Of a stretch of 64,000 nt of DNA, positions 43,561 to 58,223 are shown piece after piece. The notes under the pieces are model-generated. The model saw nothing but the letters and a program-made list of their open reading frames with translations. It did no database searches and was not told the origin of the DNA. Position numbers and translations under genes: made by a program. Every line of letters starts with the position of its first letter. Position 1 is the stretch's first letter. Origin of the DNA: Rhynochetos jubatus (lineage: Eukaryota > Chordata > Aves > Eurypygiformes > Rhynochetidae). The stretch covers positions 143,530,175-143,594,174 of the forward strand of contig CM050648.1 of NCBI GenBank assembly GCA_027574665.1, given 5' to 3'.

Positions 43561-46500
43561 ACAAATGACAGTTAATAATAGTAATATCAGTCCCTTAATC
43601 ATCAGGGAATTCATACTTTTTTGCAACAAAATTTATGATTAATACATGATGAGCTTTCAGTGAAGTTGAATAAATACTCTGTGTAACATAATGGGCATTT
43701 CCAGAAAACTTCTTTGTGGAGTCTTGGGGCAATATATTTGTAAAGTATGTCTTTAGATGACCACAGCAGTCATCCCCATCCTGCAGTACTTGAGAGCCGT
43801 TTTCAAGCTGGATCGCAAGGCTGAAGTTGTAGTGACGGGATTTCAACTGGTAAGAAACACTGACAACAGCTTTGCCATGATCCTTCCCAACCTACAGTGG
43901 GTTCAAGAGAAACCGAAGCATCTCCTACTGTGGGAATCTGCAGTCACCCTACCTGGGAACACCCTGGTTCTCCGTCACCCAAAAAGCATGGGCTGAATTA
44001 TGTTATTATTACCCTGGGGGACCTACCACAACCAAAATCACCCAGCCCACTTCTCGGGAGAAAATAGGCCAAAGTAATAATTTCTAGAACTTTTTCTTTG
44101 CTGTGTGCTCTGACATAATAATATTTTGAAGACTGTTCACTCTGCTTTCCAGGGGGAGAGAATTGGTATCTGTCCTGATTATACTTAGCATCTACTGGAG
44201 TCTTCACTGAGGTTAAAAGGAAATTTCAGCAGGTAGGATTATCTCCAACAAGTATTATATCCTGCCAAATTGTGTTTGGATTTTGCTAGACTTATTTACT
44301 TGTTCACAACACCCAGGGAAGCGGAGACTTTTTTCCTGTAAAGAATTTGGCTGTGTTTGAAGACATGGGAGCTGTGTTTTCGAGATGAATCAGACTCAGA
44401 TTGACTTCGGGATTTGCCATAATATTGATTTACTGACTAACCTCACTGTTCTGCTGGACATGCTGGGTCTATTGTGAGCAACGCTGAGCTATTACAGGGC
44501 TGCAAGAATGCTTTCTGGTGGCATGTCTGGTTTAGGACAGTTCAGATGAAGCTTTTGGGATTAATTAGTTTATGGCTGTGTTTTGGCTCCTGCCCTGTCT
44601 CCAGAGCTGCGAGAGGTGCAGAACTCGCCTTTGCCTTTCCTTCCCCTCTCCATCTGAGGTTTTATCCTGTGTTCTCCTCCAATTCTACTCAAGAGCAAGA
44701 GCCTCAGTGAAAATGCAGGCCAGATTGCAGTGCCTTTACTAACGCTTCTACAAATAAACCCATTGACGTCAGTCCTCTGTGGTCCTTCATCCATCTCTCC
44801 TTTTTGCCAGTGCATGTCTCCTAGGCTTCCTTCTCTTGTGCAGGTCTCTGCTTTCCAGCTTTTCCCATCTTGTGGATAAATCCTGTACCCTGCTTTTATT
44901 AATGAGACTTAGGGATGCTAGTGAGCTCCCGGCCTCTCGGTTCACTTTTGTCTCTGTGCCTGATGTAGATCTTTTGTGCTTGTTTTATGTGTCAACAGTG
45001 GATGACTCTCATATATTTGCTTTTAAGGGATGATCTGGCTGGAGAACTGATGATAAGTCATCTTATACCTGCAAATCCTCTCTCATCGAATAAGTAAGGG
45101 GCTCTGAGATGGCGACTGATACAGCATATTCCTAATGGAGAGAGAAGAATGGGGTAAGTGGAGACATTGCTTTTGCGGGTGGTGACTTGTCACCACAATG
45201 GACTAAACGCCCCAGAGTGAATATTCTGTGTGCGCACGATAAGCTTTAACTGGTCCTGATTTTGTGCAAGCTGAAAGACACGGCAAGAAAATTACAGATA
45301 TTTTTCTCTTGACTTTTAAATTTCAAGCGTCACCTATTTCTGTGTGTAATTGCACTGAAATCTGTGCAGAAAAGGGTCTTGGTTTCCCAGTTGGTTGAAA
45401 ATTATGAACAAATGAGAAAAGCTGTTCCCCAGTCCTGGTGAAAATGCTCTCTCATTTCTTTCAGCAAAACCTCTGTCATGCCCCCTGCCCACAGTAGTCT
45501 GTGTTCTTGGCATCCTCCTTGTCCCATGGGGTACTATTTTTGGCATGCTCCAGCTCCCTTGTGGTACTGTTTTCTTCCCTCTGAATTAAGAGTACTAGGG
45601 GGTTGTGGGGGTGTTATTTTCCAGGTGAAAATAAATCCTGGAAACGTTTATACTTTTTACCATTAAAAATTTTCCATGGAGGAGGGGGATTTCTAAACAG
45701 TTACGGTTTATAGTGCTCTTCCACACAAGGGGTTTTAAAACACCAGATCTATTAGATCTAGTCAATATAGGCCAAGTCATTGTGAGAGATGAAATTTCTA
45801 CCTAGATCTTAAATCTTTCCTGGCAGTGACAGATGCCAAAGCCTTTCTGGGGGAAAAAAAAAAAAAAAAATACACAATTGTTTTGTCAAAGCTCACTTTA
45901 TAAATACCTTTTGCTGGAATGATGGTGCTTTGTACAAAACACACTGTAGAAAACTGACAGTGGGGATGGAAAACGCTGACCTAGTTTTATCCAGAACAAA
46001 AGTAGGATTTATTTTTTTGTACAATTTTTCCTCTTTCTCTTTTCATTTTGGGTTTTTTTTTTTTCCTTGGGAGAAAAGAGTGTTCAGTAGATGCTAGTTC
46101 TTAGGGACTGTAGAACCTGGTAGACAGGGAAAAAACCCAAGTGCCTTCATGGTCAACACCTTAGTAATCTATCCAGAGCTTTTAGGCAAGTCAGGGGTAC
46201 AAACACCTGTACAAAACAGGCTTCAGACTGTACAAAACACCTTCAGCTTCTGCTCTGAATTGAAGGCAGATCTGGGTTCTTAAAAAAGGAAGATGAGAAG
46301 AACATTAGATAAGGCATCCTCTCTAACTGTGGTGGACCTGTGGCCCCTGATTTGACAAGTCCAGACGGTATTTATCTCTACATACCTATGTCTGTCCCCT
46401 AGATTGTTTTTAAACGAGAGCACAAGCTGCATGAGGACCCTTGCCACCAACTCAGTAATCTCTGCACTGATTCTACTAGAGGTAAGGTGGGCTCCTTTTG

Positions 46501-49164
46501 ATTCCTGACTTCAAAGTATTGTCATCTTCTTGTCTTTGGGTGAAAGACATGATCTTTCTCTAGACAGTTGGTCCAGTAAGTGCAAGAAATTGTGTTCAAG
46601 TTTCTGATAAGGGATGAGGCAATTTGATGGCACAAATGTCCAACAGGGTTATGCTCTACCAAGGTACAGATTTGAGATATGCCAAAAGAAACACAGGGGT
46701 GTGCTAGTTCTCTTCTCCATTTTTCCATCAGGCATCTGCTACTGGCCATGTGAGCGAGGAGATGCTCATCTAGATGTGCCTTTGACCTATCCCATTTCAT
46801 CATGCATTTGTCCCTTTATTCAAAAGAGATCTCCAGGCTCTTCCTGGTAAAGGTGTAGTTTCAGCTACTTGTCCCTCACTACAGCTTCTGCCTTGTCATC
46901 CAACTCCAAAATGCTCTTATACTTAAGTCACACTTTGCAGAACTAAGGGAACAGGATCTGAGGTCAGGCCCCGCGCTTCAGATTTCAATAGTGGACATTG
47001 ATGGAGTAAACACATGAGGGGAATTGATAAAGCTCCGATGGTGTCAAAGTGAGAGAGGGAGTTAGCCTGAGAGAATAACTAGACAGAAGTCGTCCTCCCA
47101 GAAAAGTTCATAAGTGACAGAAAACAGTAGATCAACCTAAGCTTTCCTTCTTAAATTTGGCAAAGACATATTTAAAATTACTGCATGCAATGAAGGAGCA
47201 GTATAACATTACTTAATTTCTCCCTTTTCTTCAGAGCATTAGAGTTTCACGAGTATTTGGACTCTATCAGGTTTATTTGTTATAATTTTTTGATACTTAC
47301 ACCAGACATATCTTCCAGAGCATTCCAGGTCGTTAGAATTCACTCTCTCTCTCCTTTTTAATCATTCTCCTAGTTGTTAGCCTCAAGTGTGAGTTCCTCC
47401 CTGGAATGCTATTCCTTTATTGCTTATTGTCTAAAGCATTTTCACTTGGAATTTTCCCGGCTGGTGACATAGTAGGCTATCGCTGTGGGTCAAAGTTTGC
47501 ATATCAAGCCATCAGTTTTCATCATTGTGTTTGTCATGAGCTAAGGACATTTTTATTAGACAAAACAATGAGAGGGTAAAATGCATTAAGATTCAGCCTG
47601 CCTGCTGCAAGCTGTAGATGAATCCAACTTTTGGCAAAACGGAATCATTTGAAGTATCCTAAAGAGATAAACTATTGATATTTGCTATTTGCTATTTTTC
47701 TTTTTTTTTTCTGTTGTTACACTGGCTGCATACAGTGAGAAGGGTTTTTTTGTAGTAATATTAAAGGCATTTATACTTTGCTAATGCTTGTTTGCTAGTT
47801 GCAGAGATCTGAAACTATGGAGAGGCTTGTAATGCATTGAGATCTAATCAAACCTTAGTGATTCTGAGTGTGAAAAAAACCCTGATCATTACAGTCTATA
47901 GTTACTGCTAATTTCTCCAGAGTTTTTCACTGTTAGATATTTCTGGTAAATTTGTTAGCTTCCGTCAAGAATACACTGAAATTGTTTTTTTAGGAAACTA
48001 CATCCTTTGTGCTCTAGATTTTCATCTACCAGAAGGTCTGGGGCAAACTGTCATTTGGAGATGTTTTTTCGATTAAATGTTAGAAGGTTCTTAAGCAGTC
48101 AGCGCAAACAGCTGGGGTTTATTCAGCAAAAAATTGATTTTATTGTATAAGGAAACAATAAATCCAACCTCCAACCTACTGCACAGAGTTAACTGTTCTT
48201 CACACACAAGTTGCCTTTTTAGTTCCCACCTTCGGGGGCTTTAATTGCAAATTCAAAGCTGCCAAGAGGTGAAGAATGCTCATGAAGATGAGGTTAAATG
48301 TGAAAGATCCCACGACTGATGCAATTTTGCCCCTTATTGCTGACTCCTTGGCAGTCCAGGCATGCCCAGCTGGGGTCTGCAGCGTGTGCACTGCGGTGTG
48401 CCAGTCCCGTGGGAGGCTCTGAGAGGTGCCACACCGTAGGGGGGAATTGCTTGGGAACATCGCGACGGGTTCCTGTGGTGATGTGGAGGGTGTCCACCTC
48501 CAGACAGCCCCTACCTGCATGCACCCCCACATTAACACCCCTGCCTGTGACTGATGGACTGCTCATCTTCTGTTGAGGCGTTCGAGCTGCCTTTCATTCA
48601 CCACCACAGAAAGACCTTTCTGGTGAGCGTCTTCGAGTCCTCTGCAGTAGAAGAGGTAAGAACATATTTAGCATGGAGTGACAAAATAATACCCTCGGGG
48701 GCTTCTGTTGCTCTGAATATGGACATGCTGTTGACTACATGCTTCAGGTATCTCGGGATTGAGACCGGCTTGCACAGCGATTAGCCTTGAGAAAAGAAGT
48801 GAAGTGCAACGTTTCAAACTGTTCCAGGTGGTGAAGTTATTCCTTTAAAAGGGAGATAAGTAATTCCAAACAGTTCATGAAAACCAAAGGCAGAAAGATG
48901 TGTTTGCAAGGTGTGGAGGAGGCAAAATTTCTGGCATCTCTAGCTCAGCCTCATCAATGCCTTATTAATCTCCCCACGTGCTGAACAGGGAGATGGCAGA
49001 TTTGAATCCCAGACCATGGAATGGAGAAAGGGTCAATTGCTAAACGGCTGGAGTGATATGCAGAGGTGCTGGACACGGTGTCAAAGGCACCAAGATGCTG
49101 AGAAAGCCTTGTGTGACGCTGTTTTGATAGTCTGGTTCGCTTCACAGTGAAATCAAAATGGGAA
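43561..49164. other. Unassigned sequence, no confident gene
   Basis: Features noted are a 17-base A homopolymer (45854-45870), a 12-base direct repeat CTGTACAAAACA at 46207 and 46228, an AT-rich repeat-free part at about 47500-47950, and an exon-like end at 48655 (GAAGAG|GTAAGA) behind an acceptor at 48609. The 46-base exon that would result is out of phase with the model at 39707-41023. Confidence 0.35.
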
Positions 49165-49293
49165 CACATCTGAAAAAGTAGATAGTCTAATGAGTAAGAC
49201 ATTTTGTAAATAAAACCAATTAAATATCAAAAGCAGTACACATCTGAAAAGGCAGATAATATGATGGGTAAGTCATTTGGTAAATAAGAGCAA
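49165..49293 (+). repeat. Diverged tandem duplication, two 55-bp copies
   Basis: Copies at 49165-49219 and 49239-49293 both begin CACATCTGAAAA and share AGATA, TAAG and GTAAATA motifs in register. By eye they differ at 10 of 55 positions with no indel. The period is 74 bases. Confidence 0.9.
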
Positions 49294-52200
49294 ATAATGA
49301 TGTTCTAAACCTCAACCTAACACACTCATGTCAACACTTTACGCTCTCACCCACAGCAGGTTTATACCATTTCCAAACTACAGCTAGGATTTTGTTCTTT
49401 ACAAAAAGAATTTTATTGCCTTCCAATCAGGTATTTAACTTTGCTTTTGGGGATGCAGTAGGATCCAAGCAGGGGAAGGTAAAGTCTTCACCATTTAGTG
49501 GTTTTTTGTATTTAGAGCACAAGAAAGACAGAGCTGCGATGGAAATGCTTTCATGCGCTTACCTGTCAGGAGTGTTATTAGGACAAACTTTGCAACAAGG
49601 CAGGGGCAGAGCCCTGTCCCCCAGAGCCTGCAGTTTAAATAAACAAGTGGTCTGGGGTTTGGGGAGAGGGGAACAGAGTGGGAGAACGAGCATGCTTGGG
49701 ACCCCATAACAGGTCTAAGGTGAATCACGAAGGGAATTGAAGTATCATGAATCCCCTAGGGTTGGGTGGCAAAATGTTTGAACAGGTGTATCCAGGGGGG
49801 GGTCTCAGGTTCTATAGAAAATGCTGAAGCATGTCTTGCCTAACACATCATCTGCCTTTCTGATGTAGAGAACTTCCCGATGGCTTCAGATTCAGCCAAG
49901 AAGAAGTCTAGTCCCTAAACAATCTGTGGCCCAGGCTTTAAGAGCTCTAGGACAAACTGGTCCATCTTACAATGCGGTCACAGAGCTGTGTGCGCCCTTT
50001 GCTTTCATGGAGTCATTTTAGGTCTGGATAGTCCCTAGATCTGACATACTGCATGTCCCAGGCCAGACCTTTTTATTAATTTAAAATTGGTGATTTAAAA
50101 TTAATTTTGTAATGTTAAAATGTCCTATCGATTTTTGATTCAAAGACTTCAAGAACCAGATATTTCCTCATTTTGCTAGATGTTTGTAACTAAAATTAGT
50201 CATTCTCAATATTATAAATGTTTACCTTATTTCTAGATTTTTGCTGGCTCTGGTTTCAAGGCATTGCTTCTTCATATATCTTTTTCTAGGAGTTAAAAGG
50301 CATGCTTCCATTAGGTATTTTTCCTAGATTAAAGTACCACCTAAAATCCTCTGTCTGGACAAGTGCTGTGGACCACAATTAGACCAGTCAGAACTGCTGC
50401 CTGACATTTTTCACATTGCAATTCAAACTAATCTGTGCAGAGCTCAGTGCACAATTCACGTGATACTTAATGTGAATTTTTCTGATGGAGGAGTGGCTGA
50501 AAACTATATTGAATTTTCTCAAATTCAATTCTGCTTCAAACTGCTTTTGGAGAATTCTTGGAAGGCTTTTGGTTTCCTTGTTTGTTTGTTTAATGCACAA
50601 CTTGCTGCTAGAACGTTTCAGCTCAGCGGTGGCTGATGACAGATGTCACCCAGCAGTGCTTTGCTGCCAGCAGTGGCTGAGTGTGACTCCCAAGGCCAAG
50701 TTTCTAGTTTCAGTACTCAAAAAAAAGGAAATGTGAATTCACTCACTGCAGTGTTTTGAGAAGCTGTATGAAAATTCGTGTTCAGCTGTTTCTTCTTTGA
50801 GGAACATGCAAATTCAGGCTGCTCCTTGGCAGTAAAAATTACAGTGGAATAACTAGGAGAGTAATTCACTCAAAAATAGGAAGAAAAAGCAAAATATTCT
50901 ACTCCACAGCTTATATTCTATTTTCTGAAATACAGTATGTGTTGGCGTGATAGCAAACCTGAATATCATTCTCTCAATGAAGGCACCAGGGTTATTTAAA
51001 TAAAGGCACATCTTGCAGCTGGTAGAGGTGGGAGGTGTCATGTAGGACATACGGGTATACAGCTGGAAGAGCCTTGTGAATCCGGCTCCCTGGCATTTTC
51101 AGGAATTACAATAACTGTAACATTTTGCTGTATAGGCAGACCTTTTCCTACACTTATTTTGTTGTTGGGTCACAGCTCTTCATCTTGCAGGAGACAGTTT
51201 TCCCTCATAGATGACCTGTTTCTCTGGCTAGTAAACACCTGAGAAATTACACGTATCAGTGACTACAGCTATAGGTTTTGATAAGAGAAATATCTACTGC
51301 AAACTCAGCACCTTCGTAGTGATTAGGGATGGATTTACCCTGTTTTCAGGGTGTCTTACTTTTGTCTGCCATCATGCAGTCCTTTTAGAAGGGGACTGAC
51401 TGTTTTGCTGCTTGATTCACAGTACATCGTGGAAAGTACCTGCTTATTTAATTCATGCTATAGTCCCATGTGTTTTATTTTTGTCTGTGGGTCTCAGACA
51501 TTCTAAAGCAGTGAGTCCTGTATGATTTATTGAATAGCACAGGGCAAAGTGCTTCATCCTGGGACTCTTGTCTGAAAATCCTACGTGTTGATGGACCTGA
51601 CCATAACTTAAAGGAAAATATGCACAACTCCCCAGATCTCCATAATTGTCCATATAGGAGAAAAATATCCTTTACAGGGGCAAACTGAATGCGTAAATGT
51701 AGAGGATCTAGTGACCATGAGGCACTTTTGGATATCAGTCTGACTTTCTTGGTTACAAGAATTGGATTAGAAATCCTAGAATTATCTCAGGGCACTTTGG
51801 AATATATTAAAAAGTCAGAGAAGATGTGACAGTATGGGAAGTTCCATGGTTATGAATGTGTGCATATGCATGTGGTAAAATGCCTCATTCAGAGCACAAC
51901 TTTTGCTCCTACAAGGTTGCTGCATCTTTGGCTGTCAGATGGTTGCTTTTCTTAGGCTAATTACTGCCTATCTAGAGCCTTAGGTTGATGGTCTTTTGGG
52001 AGAAAGCTCAGAAACATATTCACCATTGTGGTGGATTCAATAAATATCTGCCACTTCTCCTCTTTGGAGAAATTGTAAGGAAAATTAATCCGCTGATTGG
52101 AATGGCAAGGGAAACTGGAAATGAGAAAAAATAATCTGTTGATGGAGATGACAAAAAAACCTAGAAATGCCCAAGTCTGGATCACCTGGCTTCTAGCTCT

Positions 52201-55200
52201 ACATAGCTTTGATCTTTGACTCAGTCCCTCCCGACACAGCAAAGCCTCAGGACTACTTTGGTATCCATGAGCAAATCTGATGAGTTCCTTGAAGGTGTGC
52301 GTTAATTACACACAGGATGAAAGGCATTGCACAGGTTGCCTTGAAAGGGTTTTACTTCTTTCTTTATCTATAGATTGATTGTGGCCAGTTTTCTGGGAGT
52401 TTCAGCATTTTGGCAGCTCTGAGTCAGTTTTCATGAGTATTTAGCAAGCAAGGTAGGGGTCATCTCACCTGACTCCAGACACCTCCAGTGTGCACATCAT
52501 CATCTGAGCCAGGTATTCTAGACTCCCTTTAGAGTCACGGGGATAATCTGATACTTGCAGGGTACGATCCATCTGATGTTGTGGGACTGAGAGAGGTTGT
52601 GCCTGTTTCTCTCGACTGACTTAAAAGGCATTAGGAGGACTATTTCTGACAGAATTACCTGTGTGGTGTATATGTGCCCTGAAACAAATGAATACCCCTC
52701 CACCCAAAGCATTGCTTGCCACCCCCTATTAGACAAGCAAACAAGGCTTGAACTAAACCTCAGGCATATGAAAGGGGGGAACTAGAGTAACCATGAGACT
52801 TTGAAATGCACTATCTGGTCGTGCAGGGACAACATCCAAAGATGTGCAAAACTAGCAAAAATATACAATCCCAACATGTAGGAGAGCACTGCAAAAAAAT
52901 ATTATTCATAATATAGTTTAACACTCACTGCTGAAATAATGGCTGCGGGTGCGAGCGTGCACGTGGAGACAAAGCTTACAAATTAATGGAGAAGCTGCTA
53001 TCCTGGTTCAAGGCAAGAACATACCCTGTACACAAATGTATTTACAATCTCAATATATTTATTGTAAAAAGAATTAAACCCATCATCAGTAATGCAAGGA
53101 AGAAAGGAAGATTGTGTGATAATGAAAGATATGACCCAATGCAGTTATCTTTGCTCCTATCATAAGCAGTACCAAAAAAACCCCAAAAACAACCCAGAGA
53201 ATTTAAATCTCATCAATAAGAACACTGTTGCACACCTGGGGTCTAAACATCTGGGAAGTGCTGTATTAGTGAAACCATCTCCAGGCTTACAGGGTGGATG
53301 AAAACTGAAAGCGCCAGCCACCTGCAATTTTAAATCGCTAATTTCGAAAGATGTGTCTGTGTCATCCAATTTCAAAAGCACCGTACGAGCTGCATAGTCA
53401 TTGTTATTACTGTGATCCTAACGTATTCGCGTCTCGGTGTACAGGGATTTAGATGCACACAGTGACTCTGTGTCTTAAGATGAGACTCTGCGCCACTCAG
53501 AATGCTTTTAATTCCTTACCACTTGGGGTTATATTCCCCTCTTGATGTGCTAGGATTTATATCCATAACTCCTGGTAATGCTCATGGGAATTGCATGCAC
53601 GAATCGCCATTCAAGAAGATGAATCCTCACAACCTTTAGTTTCTGGAGTTTTCTCGTGTTTCTCGTCCGTCACGTTTCTTGTACTTATTAGCAAGCCCAC
53701 AGTCTGTTGATGAGAACTGTTAAAACCTATGGATTCCTGGGTGAAAATCTATTATTCTTAAGGCAGGAAATGCTTTCAAAGCAGACTGTATTTTGTGGAT
53801 ATTGATGACACAAAAAGGAAGACCGGAGTAGGGTGACACTCCCAAATAATCTGCAAAATTACATTCTGATTACCACTTTGGCTTGCAGCTCTCACCAGGA
53901 GGAAAAATAGGGCTAAAGCCTTGTGGGTCAATTTTCCACCCTGAGAAAGTATGGTCAGAATGTCTGCACAATGGCTGTCAAAGCACAGGAGAAACCAGGC
54001 TCCACACAGAATTGTTATAGTAACCTTAATTCAAATTGCATTTCTTAGGCAGAGCTGCTCTTGGTCTCTGTGGGTTTCTGAAACAACATGGCTTGTACAC
54101 ACTAATCAACACCTTGTCTTTGCTCCCAGGGACCAGTGAGGTTGCACCTGAGAAGTTCTAGATGATGTGAAAAATACTCCCTCTTCCATGTCCCCCAAGG
54201 TCTTGTTAATCTAGACCATGCCGTTTCCATCCCATGGACATGAAGGAAACCTCCTGCCCTGTAGTGTATCATCAGCCCCAACTTATTGTCTCCGGTCAGC
54301 TGAGCTCCTGCTCCAAGCCAGCCCTGTGAAATTAGCCAAACACCAACTAACAACCTCATCAAGGGGGTTTGGTCCTGGAAACCACGCGGGTCTGCCTTCT
54401 CATGGCAAACCAGTATCAAGGATGCAAGGTGAAGTGCTAAAATGGACTAAATAAAGCTGTGTCTCCAAGTCCTTTGTTCATGGAGTCTCACAAAGATCAG
54501 CTCTTCTCCAGCCTTTCTTACCACCTCTGTGAAACCCCAAGATAAACTGATTAGGCAACACTGCTTTGAGTGCCAGCAGCACACAGATAACACGCAGCCT
54601 TTCCTATTTGTCACCACGCAGAGCTACATCCTTCACATCAGGACAGTCTTATGAAGGAAGAAGAGCTCATTGAAGCCGAATCTTAGTGAGGCAGAGGTAA
54701 TGCTGTTGCTCGTGGGAAAGGATTTCAAAGAGTATGTAGCTGTAGCACGGGTTTTTTTGTTGAAGGTGTCCATTCATCTCAGTCTTCCCTGACAGTAATC
54801 TCTTCCATAGCAGCGGGACAAATAATATCCTCTGCTGTTTCCTTCAAGCTCAGAGACTCCGTCCTGTCTCCTCTGGTGGTGACCTCACCTTGTTCCTGCA
54901 GTATTTTGTCATTTTGCAGGAAAAGTGCAGCAGTGTGAGAGGACTGGGCATAAAGCCATCAGCTTTTGGAAAACTCTAGCTAGTAAGAAATGCCATCAGG
55001 TATCTCCTGAATGATACCGGCTATTCAGCTGCATCACACCTCCAGTCCTTCAAATGGCTTTCAGAGAATTTCAAATCCATCTCATTGTCTATTCTTGTTT
55101 GACAAGGTCCAATAAGACCTGGGAAAAGGAAAAAAAAAAAAATGGAAAAACCCCTGTTCATGGACCCCTGAGGACTGTCTTCCAGAATTTTGCTCCTCTG

Positions 55201-58181
55201 CATTGTGGTGCCCTGTACAATAGGGTGAAGAGCCCCTGGGTGAGAGATACAACTTCGCTGAAAGCCAGTGCTGTTGGGTCCCTGAAGGAGAAATAAGCAC
55301 CACAAACCTCACTCTCTTTTGATGCAAGTGTATTCTTCAATCTCACTTTCTTTTGTACGTGAATCACGCAAGGTAAGAATTCTCTTTTTGAAGAGAATCC
55401 AACCAATGCAGCAAACTCCACTGAAAGGGAGCAAAGAGCCAAAAACTGTTCCCACTGATGTGCACAGTGTAAGAACCAGTGTATGATGGGAATAGCATAC
55501 AAGCGAAAACAACCATGCTGTGCTTAGGGTCCCAGGGCAAATATTGCATCTTAAGGTAGGTAAACACACACTACTTTACTGAGAGACCATACACACAAAC
55601 AGTGCATGTTGCATGTAAACCAGCTGCATTGCACTAAAGGTCAGGTTTGTGACTTCAGTCATCCCAGAGGGTAGGTAGCTCCTCTAAGCGGGCTCTCTAT
55701 GATCTTTGCTGCTAGTTTGAAGTACAATATCAGGTGACACAAGGTCATGTGCTACTGAGTGTTGTGCAAATTCCCCTCCCTTCCAACTTGCAGCATGAGA
55801 ACTTCTTTACGAAGACAAGTCAAGGTCCAGATCTCCCTTGCAACCCCAGGGTTAGCATGTTGTAGGTCACACTGTGGTCTGGTCAAACTTTAAAATACAT
55901 AAAACAGCCCAGAGCAGTAGAGTTTTATTCTGCATGAGGAGCCCCTGTTGACTTTGATAGGTCCCACCTTCAAATAGGCTTTTACAGGCATTGAGTGTTA
56001 GTGCAGTCACTTGCAGAGAGCAATGGTAGTGAAGTGCACTAGTGTCAGATATTTAGCAAAAATAGCCTTTCTCCCTGTATTTGTGAGGCATCAAGTTTAA
56101 ATACTTGCTCCTGAACACAAAGAAGCAGAAAGCTTTAAGCAATCAAACTAGCTGGACTTTACTCCTTCAGTTATCCTGCACTCACGGTGTAATTTTCAAA
56201 AGCAATGAATCCCCTCCATGCCTGGCCAAGCCTGGATCTTCACCTCCAGATGAAATAAAAATGCCTGCTGCCTTTCAGTGTGGAGCTAAAACTCTCCTCT
56301 GTCCACACAGCATTTTTCTATGAGCAGTTTTCCCTTTAAAATTATCCAGCAAACCCAAGCTGGCCACTCTTTAGTGACAAAGAATGAGATATTATTTTTA
56401 CCCTTAAGCTTATCTGCCAGACAGCAAAGTCATCCTGCATTTCTTTCCCTCTCCAAGTGAAGTTTTCTCAGAGTACTTGCAAGCAAGGACGACTCTGAAA
56501 TTTGCTTGTACATCAGATGAGGCTGCAAACAAAGATGAAGTGCTGTGACAAACACATCCAAAGTTGGTGTTTGCCTCTCTCTCTGGCTCGTTCATGCTTA
56601 CAAACCTTGGGATTAACTGACATGTGTGTCAAGTCTGGGGAAGAAAAAAAAAAAGAAGATTATACTCTGTCAAATGGAGAAACAGCAATAAGTAAGAGTT
56701 TAGAGAACTAACCAAAACATGTCTAATTATTTGAGCTTAGGATTTAACTTACTGGGGTTTTTTTTCTTTTTCTTTTCTTCTCCAAGCCCCTGCCTGATAC
56801 TTAAAGCACAAAACCCAGCAGGGAGAGAGGTAATGGAATTTGGAGGTAACTGGTGTTCAAAGGCCTTGCTAATGCCGAGGGTCTGTGCAAATTGGGTCAA
56901 TGTCCTGCATACTCCAAAAGAGGCAACTTCATCAGGACAGGCTGCGTGGTACCGGATTGTCTCTCTAAGTATTTCACAGGACTACACCTTTGAGCCACAA
57001 CCTCAAAGAGTTTTTGGCTATAACTGACCTGGCCTTTGGCCAGAGCAGGACACATTCATCCTCCAAGAATCATCCAGCACGTGTGTGGTCTCTGAGCTGG
57101 GCATGGGGAGGGCACGTTCATCCCAATGTAACTGAGTTTAATTGCTGTCTCCTGACTCTTTTTATAAAAGGAATCTGTGCTTAAAGGGTCAGAGCCTTTT
57201 CCTTGAACTTTCTTACTCCAGATTGAGCTGACGTAATTCCCTTGTCCTTGATAGAATTACATTGGTGAATTATTGGTCAGATGCAGATTTGAATCTGGCA
57301 ATGAACCTCATCATAATCCCTTCTTCATCTTCTCTATGTGTTGTCATGAAATATGAAAAATTGTTTTCTATGTTTGCTTGTGCAACTGTGAGGCCAAATA
57401 TTTGCACAAAGTGGAAAATTAAAGGACTCACTATAAATTCAAAAATCAGTTTTGCACAAAATCAGAGTAATGCTCTGTTTTCTGAGACAGAAAAAAGGTT
57501 TTTCAACAACAGATTTTAAAAAGACATAGCACTGAGAGTAGGCAAAGTAAGAGCTGTAATGCAAGCCCACGGGTCTTTCAGTTGAAAATGTGGGTGCAGG
57601 CATCCTGTTGGTACACATTTCTGAAAAAAAAAGAGTCAAAACTGAAAGTTTGAGGGCTTGGTGCTTGGTTACGCTGGATAAGAAAGCTGGTAGCAAGTCA
57701 CTAAAGAAACCTGTAGGTGCAACGCTGAGCACCTACAGCTGCAGACCCCGCTTGAATAAATTGAGGCATTAAATGCATCATATTCACAGTAAGCAATAAA
57801 TGCTGGTAATTATGGAAATAGGAGGCAAGGACAAGGGGAATGGGTGAAGTGCTTGTTCATATGCAGAGCAAGGCCCAAGCAAAGCAGGCGATTGCTTTAT
57901 AGTTACCATTTACTGGGTTGCATGTGCCCTTTGAAAAGGGAGATGTAATTTTTCAGGATGGCCCAAACAGTTTGCCCCATCCAGGAAAAAGACAGAAGCA
58001 GAAAAGCCAAACCTCAAAATCCCAGTGTTCAGTTAGAAAAACAGTGAATTTTTTTGTTGTTGTTGTTGTTTTTGTTTAGAGAAAACGGTTTATGTGCCCT
58101 GCAGTTTGTCCTTTTCCCAGCTATGTCAGCTGATGTTGTTCCCTCTGCCTACAGACATTGCCTCTTTCACATCCTTGGTTG
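49294..58181. other. Unassigned sequence, no gene seen
   Basis: Nine kilobases with no recognised repeat family or splice-supported frame. It contains A-rich homopolymers at about 55128-55141 and 56644-56654 and a (GTT)n-like run at 58053-58073. Confidence 0.35.
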
Positions 58182-58223
58182 ACTGTAATTATGTCACTGT
58201 TTCTACACTGTAATTATGTCACT
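58182..58223 (+). repeat. 17-bp direct repeat, period 25
   Basis: ACTGTAATTATGTCACT occurs identically at 58182-58198 and 58207-58223. This is a small recent slippage-type duplication. Confidence 0.95.

Noticed and set aside
48610-48655. 46-base segment with a good donor (GAAGAG|GTAAGA)
   Set aside because: Out of phase with the candidate gene, where the required frame hits TGA within five codons, and too short to assess alone.
55940-56000. Possible third foldback element (TGTTGACTTTGATAGG)
   Set aside because: Only a short core resembles the family and no complementary arm is visible.
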